Source: Acetatifactor muris
GTDB lineage: Bacteria > Bacillota > Clostridia > Lachnospirales > Lachnospiraceae
DNA: 54,114 nucleotides
Direction: 5' to 3'
Assembly: GCA_023663635.1 (NCBI GenBank)
Contig: JAMPHD010000016.1
Coordinates: 1-54,114, forward strand
A program made the translations under genes and the position numbers. Of the stretch, positions 29,702-37,999 are shown piece after piece. Every line of letters begins with the position of its first letter. Within the stretch, counting starts at the first letter, position 1. The notes under the pieces were generated by a model, which saw nothing but the letters and a program-made list of their open reading frames with translations, was not told the DNA's origin and searched no databases.

Positions 29702-31528
29702 ATGTGTGGCATAGTAGGCTATATCGGACGGAAGGAGGCAGCTCCCATCATTCTTGACGGACTGTCCAAACTGGAATATCGGGGTTATGATTCCGCCGGG
29801 ATCGCCGTGTTTGACGGGGAGCGCATCCGCACGGCCAAGGCGGCGGGTCGCCTGGCGGTGTTGGAGCATCTCACCCATGGCGGGGAGACCATGAAGGGTT
29901 TCTCGGGGATCGGACACACGAGATGGGCCACCCACGGGGCGCCCAACGATCTGAACGCCCATCCCCACACCAATAAAGCGGGGACCATAGCCGTGGTACA
30001 CAACGGTATCATTGAGAATTATATCGCGCTTAAGAAGAAACTTTTGAGCAAGGGATATGAGTTCGTCTCCGACACGGACACGGAAGTGCTCGCCAAGCTC
30101 TTGGACTATTATTACAAAGGGAATCCTCTGGAGGCGGTCACCAAGGTGTTGCACAGGGTGGAGGGCTCCTACGCTCTGGGCATCCTGTTCGCGGAGTTCC
30201 CGGGGGAGCTCTACGCGGCGAGGAAGGACAGTCCCCTGATCGTGGGGCGCAGTGATGAGGGATGCTTTATCGCCTCCGATGTGCCCGCTATTTTGAAATA
30301 TACGAGAACCGTATTTTATATGGAAAATCAGGAAGTGGCCTGCCTGAAGGCGGAGGGTCCTCAGTTTTTCTCCGTGGATGAGGAGGAAGTGGCCAAGGAG
30401 GCCGTCACCATCCACTGGGATGCGGACGCGGCGGAGAAGGCCGGCTATGAGCATTTTATGCTGAAGGAGATGTATGAGCAGCCCAAGACCGTCACGGACA
30501 CCATCTCCCCCCGCATTCGGGACAATGACATAGTGATAGAAGAACTCAATATGACGGAGGAGGAACTTCGCTCCATCCGCAAGATCCATATCGTGGCATG
30601 CGGTTCAGCTTATCACACCGGCGTCACCGGCAAATACGTCATTGAGGGATTGGCGCGCATTCCCGTGGAGGTGGATGTGGCCAGTGAATTCCGCTATCGC
30701 GATCCCATTCTGGAGGAGGGCGCCATGGTCATCGTCATCAGCCAGTCCGGAGAGACGGCGGATACGTTGGCGGCATTGCGGGAGGCCAAAGAGAGAGGAT
30801 TCAGGGTCCTCGGCATCGTCAATGTGGTGGGCAGCTCCATCGCCAGAGAGGCGGACAGCGTGATGTACACCTGGGCCGGCCCGGAGATCGCGGTGGCCAC
30901 TACCAAGGCCTACAGCGCGCAGTTGGTCACTCTCTATCTTCTGGCCATGAAGATGGCCAAAGTGCGGGGCTGTCTGGATGAGAACGCGTTTTCCGGCCTT
31001 TTGAACGATCTGCGCCGACTGCCGGATCAGATAGAGATGCTGTTGGCACAGAAAGAAAAAGTACAGCATTTTGCCAACCGCTATGTGGGCGCGCGAGATA
31101 TTTTCTTCATCGGGCGCGGGATCGATTACGCCATCTCGCTGGAGGGATCGCTGAAATTAAAGGAGATTTCCTATATCCACTCGGAGGCCTACGCGGCGGG
31201 CGAACTCAAGCACGGCACCATCTCCCTGATCGAGGAGGGTACGCTCGTGGTGGCGCTCTCCACCCAGGAGGAGCTGTTTCAAAAGACCATCAGCAATATC
31301 GTGGAGGTGAAGGCGAGAGGGGCTTTTGTCATGGCGGTGACCATCGAGGGCAACAAATCCATGGAGAAGGCGGCGGACTATGTGGTATATCTGCCGGAGA
31401 CCTGTCCGTGGTTCGCCAATTCACTGGCCATCATCCCGCTCCAACTGTTCGCCTATTATGTGGCCGTGGGAAGAGGCTGCGACGTGGATAAGCCCCGCAA
31501 TCTGGCCAAATCCGTCACGGTGGAATAG
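29702..31528 (+). CDS. glmS: Glutamine--fructose-6-phosphate aminotransferase (isomerizing)
   Basis: A 608-residue enzyme that makes glucosamine-6-phosphate, the entry to UDP-GlcNAc for peptidoglycan and surface glycans. MCGIVGYIG gives the N-terminal nucleophile Cys after Met removal. HTRWATHG and the N-terminal 240 residues are the glutaminase domain. Two SIS sugar-isomerase domains follow, with SQSGETADTLAALREAK and ESY-like EAYAAGELKHG. The C-terminus DKPRNLAKSVTVE is canonical. GGAGGA lies before ATG 29702. A glmS ribozyme was looked for upstream and there is no room for it: only 18 bases separate the gene from the glycosyltransferase. Confidence 0.97.
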   Translation: MCGIVGYIGRKEAAPIILDGLSKLEYRGYDSAGIAVFDGERIRTAKAAGRLAVLEHLTHGGETMKGFSGIGHTRWATHGAPNDLNAHPHTNKAGTIAVVHNGIIENYIALKKKLLSKGYEFVSDTDTEVLAKLLDYYYKGNPLEAVTKVLHRVEGSYALGILFAEFPGELYAARKDSPLIVGRSDEGCFIASDVPAILKYTRTVFYMENQEVACLKAEGPQFFSVDEEEVAKEAVTIHWDADAAEKAGYEHFMLKEMYEQPKTVTDTISPRIRDNDIVIEELNMTEEELRSIRKIHIVACGSAYHTGVTGKYVIEGLARIPVEVDVASEFRYRDPILEEGAMVIVISQSGETADTLAALREAKERGFRVLGIVNVVGSSIAREADSVMYTWAGPEIAVATTKAYSAQLVTLYLLAMKMAKVRGCLDENAFSGLLNDLRRLPDQIEMLLAQKEKVQHFANRYVGARDIFFIGRGIDYAISLEGSLKLKEISYIHSEAYAAGELKHGTISLIEEGTLVVALSTQEELFQKTISNIVEVKARGAFVMAVTIEGNKSMEKAADYVVYLPETCPWFANSLAIIPLQLFAYYVAVGRGCDVDKPRNLAKSVTVE

Positions 31529-31672
31529 AGGAGCGGAAACCGGTATGCCGTAACTTTTTCACGTTTCTTTCATTTTTTAATCACAAAATGAACACAAATG
31601 ACAGATATACTGAGTGTATCAGATGAAGAAAGAAATTCCGCGGAAAGGATAAAGCAGAAAAGAGGGATAGTT

Positions 31673-33085
31673 ATGTATGACGATCAGATTTATGACCGAT
31701 CCGGCATGGACCGGGTCGGAATGAACAATGACAATGCTACCTGGGTACAGGCACCCATCCGCAGCGACGCGGCATCAAATGAACCGAAGAAGGACAAAAA
31801 AATCGGACTGGGACAGAAAATCATGTTGAGCATCAGTCTGGGACTGTTTTTCGGTATCTTTGCGGGAGTCGGCTTTTACGGCGTGATGCAGACCATGGAG
31901 GCGGTGGGGACACATCAGAGCGCGTCAGAGGAGTCGCAGGACGTTTTCGATGCGGCGGACGATATGTCCAATGTGACGGACGGACTTCCGGCGCAGACGA
32001 ATCCGGACGGCACGCCGTTGATCCAACAGACGGGGGCGGATGTGGTCTATAACGCCACGGGAACCAATGTGTCCGCCATCGTAAAATCCGTGATGCCGGC
32101 CATGGTGTCCATCGTCAATAACTATACGGAGACGGGCAGTTTCTGGGGGCAGCCTTACTCCGAGAACCACTCTTCCAGCGGTTCCGGGATCATCGTGGCG
32201 TCCAATGACAGGGAACTTCTGATCGTGACCAATCAGCATGTGGTGTCCGATGCCGATGAACTTCTGGTCACGCTCATCGATGACACACAGGCAGAGGCGA
32301 GGATCAAGGGTACGGACGCGGAGATGGATCTGGCAGTGATCGCCATCAGTATGGACGATCTGACGGATGAGACTTTGAAAAATATCGCCATAGCCAATCT
32401 GGGCGACAGCGATGCCTTGGAGTTGGGAGAGCAGGTGATCGCCATCGGCAACGCGTTGGGGTACGGGCAGTCCGTGACGGTGGGCTATGTCAGCGCTCTT
32501 GACAGAGAGATCGAGTTGGAGGACGGCTCCGTCAGGAGCTTTATCCAGACGGACGCGGCCATCAACCCCGGCAATTCCGGCGGCGCGCTGCTGAATGCCG
32601 CGGGTGAGGTCATCGGCATCAACTCCAACAAGATGAGCAGCAATATCTACGATTACGGCAGCGCCTCCATCGAGGGCATGGGCTATGCCATTCCCATCAC
32701 GGCGGCAAGCCCCATCATCGCGGACCTGATGGAGCGCCAGACCCGCAGCAAAGTGGCGGAGTCCGACATGGGCTATATAGGCATCAGCTATCAGGACGTG
32801 ACGGATTATATCGCGAGAACATTCGGTATGCCCAAGGGCGTGTATGTGCTGTCGGTGTATGAGGGTTCCGGCGCCGAGGCGGCGGGGCTCACCAAGGGCG
32901 ATGTGATCACTTCCTTTGACGGAGACAAGATCACCTGCTATGAAGATCTGCAGGCAGCCCTTCGCTACTATGCGGTGGGCGATACCGTCAAGGTAAAAGT
33001 CATGCGTCCGGAGAACGGGGAATATGTGGAGCAGGAATTTACGTTGACCTTGGGACAGAGGCCCGTCAGCCGGTCCCGCAACTGA
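31673..33085 (+). CDS. HtrA/DegP-like membrane serine protease with PDZ domain
   Basis: A 470-residue protein. The N-terminal 45 residues are cytosolic, then one membrane helix (ISLGLFFGIFAGVGFYGV). The extracellular trypsin-like domain has H189 (TNQHVVS), D219 (EMDLAVI) and S302 (NPGNSGGALLN), a complete triad. The C-terminal PDZ domain spans about 365-465 (KGVYVLSVYEGSGAEAAGLTKGD). The family degrades or refolds damaged exported proteins. GAGGGA precedes ATG 31673; the in-frame ATG at 31598 has no ribosome site. The gene is alone, closed by a hairpin before clpX. Confidence 0.92.
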   Translation: MYDDQIYDRSGMDRVGMNNDNATWVQAPIRSDAASNEPKKDKKIGLGQKIMLSISLGLFFGIFAGVGFYGVMQTMEAVGTHQSASEESQDVFDAADDMSNVTDGLPAQTNPDGTPLIQQTGADVVYNATGTNVSAIVKSVMPAMVSIVNNYTETGSFWGQPYSENHSSSGSGIIVASNDRELLIVTNQHVVSDADELLVTLIDDTQAEARIKGTDAEMDLAVIAISMDDLTDETLKNIAIANLGDSDALELGEQVIAIGNALGYGQSVTVGYVSALDREIELEDGSVRSFIQTDAAINPGNSGGALLNAAGEVIGINSNKMSSNIYDYGSASIEGMGYAIPITAASPIIADLMERQTRSKVAESDMGYIGISYQDVTDYIARTFGMPKGVYVLSVYEGSGAEAAGLTKGDVITSFDGDKITCYEDLQAALRYYAVGDTVKVKVMRPENGEYVEQEFTLTLGQRPVSRSRN

Positions 33086-33119
33086 GAATCTTACAAAATT
33101 ATAGGAATAAAAGGATAAA

Positions 33120-33150
33120 GTCCCGGGCGGCGCAGGCTGCCCGGGATTTT
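33120..33150 (+). terminator. Terminator of the HtrA gene
   Basis: TCCCGGGC (33121-33128) pairs perfectly with GCCCGGGA (33139-33146), followed by TTTT. Confidence 0.8.
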
Positions 33151-33163
33151 GAAAAAACATCCC

Positions 33164-33192
33164 TTGTACTGCCCTTCCATATTGGTTATAAT
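33164..33192 (+). promoter_or_regulatory. Sigma-A promoter of clpX
   Basis: TTGTAC (33164-33169), 17 bases, consensus TATAAT (33187-33192), about 95 bases before the clpX start. No CIRCE or CtsR-type repeat was recognised. Confidence 0.7.
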
Positions 33193-33287
33193 GAAAACAG
33201 ATATTTCCGCGCCCGAGTGCCGCAGGGCGTGGACAGATGTTTTGAGACAATTTCGCACAAGAGAGCGGCACGGAAATGAGGATGAGC

Positions 33288-34826
33288 ATGTCGGATTTTA
33301 CGGATGACAGAGAAATTGAGAGAAATGACGGCGGAAATGACGAAAGAAATAATGGGGCAGACGCGGACAAAGAGAAGGACCGGGCAAAAGACGCCTCCGT
33401 CACGGCCAATGCCGGCAAGAGTGACAACAACGAGTATGAGGATGTCTGTTTCATCTGCCGCAGACCTGAGTCGAAGGCCGGCAGAATGTTCAAGCTGCCC
33501 AACAATATCTGTGTCTGTGACGACTGTATGCACAAGACCATGGATACGGTGAGCCGCTTTGACTATCAGGGGATGCTCAATAATCCGGATTTTCAGCAGG
33601 AGATGGATGAGTTTTCCCGTCAGAACGGGTTTCCCAATATCAGTTTCGTGAATCTGGCGGATCTGCGCGGGGAGGGAGGCATTCCCAACAAGCAGAAACC
33701 CAAGAAAAAGAAAGAGAAAGCGGCCGACACACCTGCTTTGGACATCCGCAATATCCCTGCGCCCCACAAGATCAAGGCCAGCTTGGACGAGTATGTGGTG
33801 GGACAGGAACATGCCAAGAAGGTGATTTCCGTGGCCGTGTACAATCACTACAAGCGGGTGGCTACGAATTCCATGGACAGCATCGAGATCGAGAAGTCCA
33901 ATATGCTGATGATTGGGCCCACGGGCTGCGGCAAGACTTATCTGGTCAAGACATTGGCCAGACTCTTGGATGTGCCTCTGGCCATCGCGGATGCCACTTC
34001 CCTGACGGAGGCAGGCTACATTGGCGACGACATTGAGAGCGTGATCTCCAAACTCTTGGCGGCGGCGGACAATGACGTGGAGAGAGCGGAGCAGGGCATC
34101 GTGTTCATCGATGAGATCGACAAGATCGCCAAGAAGAAGGAGACCCACAGCCGGGATGTCAGCGGCGAGAGCGTGCAGCAGGGGCTCTTGAAATTGTTGG
34201 AGGGCGCGGAGGTGGAGGTGCCCGTGGGCGCTAACAGCAAGAATGCCATGGTACCCCTTGCCACCGTAAACACCCGCAATATTCTCTTCATCTGCGGCGG
34301 CGCTTTTCCCGATCTGGAGGATATCATCAGGGAGCGCCTGAACAAGACCGCGGGAATCGGTTTCGGATCCGAACTCAAGGACCGATATGACAGGGACAAG
34401 AAGATCTTGGCTCAAGTCACGGTGGAGGATATCCGCAAATTTGGCATGATCCCGGAGTTCATCGGGCGTCTGCCCATCATCTACACCTTGGAGGGACTCA
34501 ACAAGGAGATGATGGTCAAGATCCTGAAGGAGCCCCGAAATGCCATCCTGAAACAGTACCAAAAGCTTTTGGAATTGGATGAGGTGAGACTGGAGTTCAC
34601 CGATGAGGCGTTGGATGCCATCGCGGAGAAAGCGATGAAACGGGACACCGGCGCCAGAGCCCTGCGCTCCATCATTGAGGAATTTATGTTGGATATCATG
34701 TATGAGATTCCCAAGGATGACAACATCGGCACCGTCACCATCACCAAAGAGTATATAGAGGGGACGGGCGGCCCCATCATTGATATTCGCAGCAATCTCA
34801 TCAATGAGATACCGGCGGGGAAATGA
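33288..34826 (+). CDS. clpX: ATP-dependent Clp protease ATP-binding subunit ClpX
   Basis: A 512-residue AAA+ unfoldase, clearly longer than the usual 410-430. The extra length is a polar N-terminal tail of about 50 residues and a Lys-rich linker (KQKPKKKKEK) behind the zinc domain. Zinc ligands are C54, C57, C77 and C80. Walker A is GPTGCGKT with K216, Walker B is VFIDEID, and the ClpP-docking loop is intact as GIGFGSELKD. ATG 33288 is preferred to 33276 and 33282 because GAGG lies six bases before it. ClpP is not in the window. The AT-rich fragment behind it begins in the same frame directly after its stop codon. Confidence 0.95.
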   Translation: MSDFTDDREIERNDGGNDERNNGADADKEKDRAKDASVTANAGKSDNNEYEDVCFICRRPESKAGRMFKLPNNICVCDDCMHKTMDTVSRFDYQGMLNNPDFQQEMDEFSRQNGFPNISFVNLADLRGEGGIPNKQKPKKKKEKAADTPALDIRNIPAPHKIKASLDEYVVGQEHAKKVISVAVYNHYKRVATNSMDSIEIEKSNMLMIGPTGCGKTYLVKTLARLLDVPLAIADATSLTEAGYIGDDIESVISKLLAAADNDVERAEQGIVFIDEIDKIAKKKETHSRDVSGESVQQGLLKLLEGAEVEVPVGANSKNAMVPLATVNTRNILFICGGAFPDLEDIIRERLNKTAGIGFGSELKDRYDRDKKILAQVTVEDIRKFGMIPEFIGRLPIIYTLEGLNKEMMVKILKEPRNAILKQYQKLLELDEVRLEFTDEALDAIAEKAMKRDTGARALRSIIEEFMLDIMYEIPKDDNIGTVTITKEYIEGTGGPIIDIRSNLINEIPAGK

Positions 34827-34835
34827 GACCGGTGT

Positions 34836-35087
34836 GAGGAGTGGTTGGATTTTATTGTTTCCTGCAGAACAGGGAATGCCCATAGTTACGATATTGTAGA
34901 AGGGCCAATGGCAGATGATACAATATTCAATTATGTCCAAAATTTTTTGGATGGAAAGATTAGTCGGGAGGCTTTTTGGAGTCTGGCGAAGTTTAAGAAA
35001 CCGACTCATCAAATCAGTTTTCATACAATAAAAGCATTAGCGACCCTGCATTTTTTGAGAGGAAGTGAAGTAAAAGATGAGGAATGA
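34836..35087 (+). pseudogene. Truncated DUF3990 (ADP-ribosyltransferase-like) gene, C-terminal part only
   Basis: About 83 codons match the C-terminal half of DUF3990 proteins as I know them: EEWLDFIVSCRTGN, then YDIVEGPMADDTIFNYV, SREAFWSLAKFKKP and HQISFHTIKALATLHFL. The N-terminal half with the putative catalytic region is missing. The frame continues, without a further stop, right up to the clpX stop at 34824-34826. A TTG at 34845 preceded by GAGG could start translation. The sequence is AT-rich, unlike clpX. The most likely reading is the remnant of an inserted toxin-like gene whose 5' part was lost when it joined clpX. Confidence 0.65.
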
Positions 35088-35523
35088 CAGCGCATTGTTT
35101 TTTACCTGTAGCCTGATTGAGTATATCGGACGGCAGCAAAAGCAAAAAAGATCAATGATAGTGACATGTTTGGGACGAGATGTGGTTAAGAGAATATATA
35201 AATATGCGGATGTTTTTCACTGTGAACCGATAGAAAAAGTTGCCGATGAGTTTATTGCGCGTTGTGAGATTCCGACGGCTTGTTTTGATAATGTGGCGGG
35301 ATGCAGGTATGAGGTGCCTGATTACTGGATCATTGGCGAGGTATATGAGCGGCTGATAGAGGACATCGTGAAAGAGGATGTTACAGACGGTATTGTTGAC
35401 TGTATTGTGGCAGTGTATACATCATGGATAGATGATGTTATATCTAATTACAATTCTGATTTCTATTATCAATCACGGGAATATATTTGCGAGTGTTATA
35501 AAGAAGGGAGAATATGTGCGTAG
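35077..35523 (+). CDS. Partner protein of the DUF3990 cassette, hypothetical
   Basis: A 148-residue, AT-rich gene whose ATG lies inside the end of the DUF3990 fragment (ATGAGGAATGA, 11-base overlap), so the two were translated together. No signal or membrane segment. It contains TCSLIEYIGRQQKQKRS, GRDVVKRIYKYADVFHCEPIEKVADEF and DYWIIGEVYERLIEDIV. Similar small helical proteins accompany DUF3990 and DUF3791 genes in Clostridia, from memory. It could be an antitoxin or immunity-like factor, which would explain why it stays intact while the partner is truncated. Function not established. Confidence 0.65.
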   Translation: MRNDSALFFTCSLIEYIGRQQKQKRSMIVTCLGRDVVKRIYKYADVFHCEPIEKVADEFIARCEIPTACFDNVAGCRYEVPDYWIIGEVYERLIEDIVKEDVTDGIVDCIVAVYTSWIDDVISNYNSDFYYQSREYICECYKEGRICA

Positions 35524-35656
35524 AACTGATGTCATTTCCACCGCCGGGTCCCTGCGGTATGCCAAAATATAAAATCTTATGGATCTCCTGCCTTGACTTT
35601 CGCTGCAGTAGTCTGTCTGAAATTTTTCTAATCTGAAATTTTCAAATTACAACCCC

Positions 35657-35711
35657 TTGACAAATCTCAAATATATGTTACTATATTCATATGAACAGTC
35701 ATTCATATGAA
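35657..35711 (+). promoter_or_regulatory. Promoter with ArsR/SmtB-type metal operator
   Basis: TTGACA (35657-35662) is followed by TACTAT (35679-35684). Overlapping and downstream, TTCATATGAA occurs at 35686-35695 and again at 35702-35711, giving ATATGAACAGTCATTCATAT (35690-35709), which fits the 12-2-12 operator of metal-sensing ArsR proteins. A third TCATATGA is at 35719-35726. It controls the HMA protein and the metal ATPase. The remaining gap from 35524 shows no gene. Confidence 0.7.
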
Positions 35712-35763
35712 TGCATACTCATATGATAAACAAAACCAATCAGATCAAACGGAGGAAATGACC

Positions 35764-35982
35764 ATGAAGAAATCGTACAAAATTGAAGTAGACTGCGCAA
35801 ACTGTGCTCTGAAGATGGAGGAGGCCGCCAAGAAGGTGGAAGGCGTGCAGGACGTGGTGGTAAGCTTTATGTCCCAGAAGATGAACGTGGAGTTTGCGGA
35901 GGGCGCGGATGACAAGGCCGTGATGCAGGCGGTTCTGAAGGCGTGCAAGAAAGTGGAAGACGATTGTGAGATCTATCTGTAA
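35764..35982 (+). CDS. Free-standing heavy-metal-associated (HMA) domain protein
   Basis: A 72-residue ferredoxin-like metal-binding protein. The metal site is CANC in IEVDCANCALKMEEAAKKV, close to the N-terminus as expected. The C-terminal CKKVEDDCEIYL contains two more Cys. ATG 35764 follows GGAGGAAATG; earlier in-frame starts would run into the operator. The ATPase gene behind it lacks its own N-terminal HMA domain, so this protein probably delivers metal to it as a separate subunit. Confidence 0.88.
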   Translation: MKKSYKIEVDCANCALKMEEAAKKVEGVQDVVVSFMSQKMNVEFAEGADDKAVMQAVLKACKKVEDDCEIYL

Positions 35983-36016
35983 GAACGGGAGTTCTCTGTG
36001 TTGAAAGGAGGTTCCC

Positions 36017-37912
36017 ATGACAAAGAAACAGAAAAAAGTCCTGTATCGCATCATTGCGGCCTTTCTGTTGCTGGTCGCGCTGTACTTTGTCCCGGTGGAC
36101 GGGTGGCTTAGGGCAGGGCTGTATATGATTCCCTATCTGATCATCGGCTATGATATTTTGCGAAAGGCTGTCTTGGGAATCATTCACAAAGAAATTTTTG
36201 ATGAAAATTTTCTGATGGCGGTGGCCACCGTGGGCGCCATTCTCTTGGGGGAATATCAGGAGGGCGTGGCGGTGATGCTCTTCTATCAGATCGGTGAGCT
36301 GTTTCAGGCGGTGGCCGTGGGCAAGAGCCGCAGGAACATCAGCGCCCTGATGGACATCCGACCGGATTTTGCCAATATTGAGGGAGCTGATGGCAATCTG
36401 GAACAGGTCTCCCCCGAGGAGGTGGCCATCGGCACTGTGATCGTGGTCAGACCGGGCGAGAAAGTGCCCATCGACGGCCGTGTGACGGAGGGAAATTCCA
36501 CTCTGGATACCGGCGCGCTGACCGGGGAGAGCGTTCCCCGCGAGGTGGCCGTGGGAGACGAGATCATCAGCGGCTGCGTGAATCTCTCGGGACTTTTGAA
36601 GATCGAGACCACCAAGGAATTCGGGGAATCCACAGTGTCTAAGATATTGGATCTGGTGGAAAATTCCGGCATGAAGAAATCCCGCTCGGAGAATTTCATC
36701 ACCAAATTTGCCAAGTATTATACTCCGGCAGTCTGCTATGGGGCGCTGGCTCTGGCCGTGCTGCCGCCGGTGGTATTGCTTGTCATGGGCAGACCCGCCA
36801 TGTGGAGCGAGTGGATCATCCGTGCCCTGACTTTTCTGGTCATCAGTTGTCCCTGCGCGTTGGTGATCTCCATTCCGCTGAGTTTCTTCGGAGGGATCGG
36901 AGGAGCGTCCGCCTGCGGTATTTTGGTGAAGGGTTCCAACTATCTGGAGGCGTTGGCCAAGACCGGCTGTGTGGTCTTCGACAAGACCGGCACTCTGACC
37001 AAGGGCAGCTTTCAGGTGACTCAGATCGTGCCCTCCGAAAAGTGGATCGCCGACCGGGGAGGCAACGCGGAAGAATGCGAAAAGAGACTGCTGTATTATG
37101 CGGCTCACGCGGAGAGCTATTCAAGCCATCCCATCAGCAAGAGTCTGCGGGAGGCATATAAAGAACCCGTGAACAATGAGTCGGTGACGGATGTGGAGGA
37201 GATCGGGGGCCACGGAGTCACGGCGAAGGTGGACGGACATGAGGTGGCCGCGGGCAATGCCAAACTGATGCGGAAAATGGGTCTGCCCTATGCGGAGGAT
37301 ACCGGAATCGGCACATTGGTACACCTTGCGGTGGACGGTGTCTACGCGGGCCATATTTTGATATCGGATGTGGTGAAGGACAATGCGGCGGAGGCTGTCG
37401 CGGCCTTAAAGGCAGTCGGGGTGCGGCGGACGGTCATGCTCACCGGAGACGCCAAGGCCGTGGCGGAGAATGTGGCGGCGTCTCTGGGAGTGGATGAGGT
37501 ACACAGCGAGCTGCTGCCCGGCGACAAGGTGAGTCTGGTGGAGGAGCTGCTTGCCCAAAAGACCGGAAAGGAGAAACTGGTCTTTGTGGGAGATGGGATC
37601 AATGACGCTCCCGTGCTCTCCCGGGCGGATATCGGAGTGGCCATGGGTGCCATGGGATCCGATGCGGCCATCGAGGCGGCGGACATTGTCCTCATGGACG
37701 ACAATCCCATGAAACTCGTCCGCGCCATCCGAATCTCCCGGAAATGCCTGCGCATTGTCTATGAAAACATTGTGTTCGCGCTGGCGGTGAAGGCGATCTG
37801 CCTGGTTTTGGGAGCCGTGGGTCTGGCGAGCATGTGGCTCGCGATCTTTGCGGATGTGGGTGTCATGGTGTTGGCGGTGTGCAATGCCATCCGCTGTCTG
37901 AAACAGTCCTGA
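36017..37912 (+). CDS. P1B-type heavy-metal-exporting ATPase (Zn/Cd type)
   Basis: A 631-residue membrane pump. Two N-terminal helices and a second pair precede the actuator domain (TGESVPREV). The transport site is C278-P-C280 in ISCPCALVISIPLSFFGGIGGAS. D322 in DKTGTLTKG is the phosphorylated Asp. The nucleotide domain has the HP pair in SSHPISKSL and the hinge GDGINDAPVL. The last helix pair carries KAICLVLGAVGLASMWLAIFADVGVMVL, with the Lys and Asp typical of Zn/Cd/Pb exporters, so Zn or Cd is more likely than Cu. AAAGGAGG precedes the ATG. It has no fused HMA domain; that is the gene just upstream. Confidence 0.92.
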   Translation: MTKKQKKVLYRIIAAFLLLVALYFVPVDGWLRAGLYMIPYLIIGYDILRKAVLGIIHKEIFDENFLMAVATVGAILLGEYQEGVAVMLFYQIGELFQAVAVGKSRRNISALMDIRPDFANIEGADGNLEQVSPEEVAIGTVIVVRPGEKVPIDGRVTEGNSTLDTGALTGESVPREVAVGDEIISGCVNLSGLLKIETTKEFGESTVSKILDLVENSGMKKSRSENFITKFAKYYTPAVCYGALALAVLPPVVLLVMGRPAMWSEWIIRALTFLVISCPCALVISIPLSFFGGIGGASACGILVKGSNYLEALAKTGCVVFDKTGTLTKGSFQVTQIVPSEKWIADRGGNAEECEKRLLYYAAHAESYSSHPISKSLREAYKEPVNNESVTDVEEIGGHGVTAKVDGHEVAAGNAKLMRKMGLPYAEDTGIGTLVHLAVDGVYAGHILISDVVKDNAAEAVAALKAVGVRRTVMLTGDAKAVAENVAASLGVDEVHSELLPGDKVSLVEELLAQKTGKEKLVFVGDGINDAPVLSRADIGVAMGAMGSDAAIEAADIVLMDDNPMKLVRAIRISRKCLRIVYENIVFALAVKAICLVLGAVGLASMWLAIFADVGVMVLAVCNAIRCLKQS

Positions 37913-37999
37913 TATTTTATCTGTGTATTTTCGGCACCACCGGATGAATCTTAGCATAGCATGATATGGTATGAATGAGATTTGTTCGGTGGTTTTCTT

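Noticed and set aside
33186..35024. 612-codon minus-strand frame opposite clpX
   Set aside because: It mirrors clpX and the DUF3990 remnant, and its translated product shows no domain. Similar shadows exist opposite rpoB, rpoC, metK and most other large genes.
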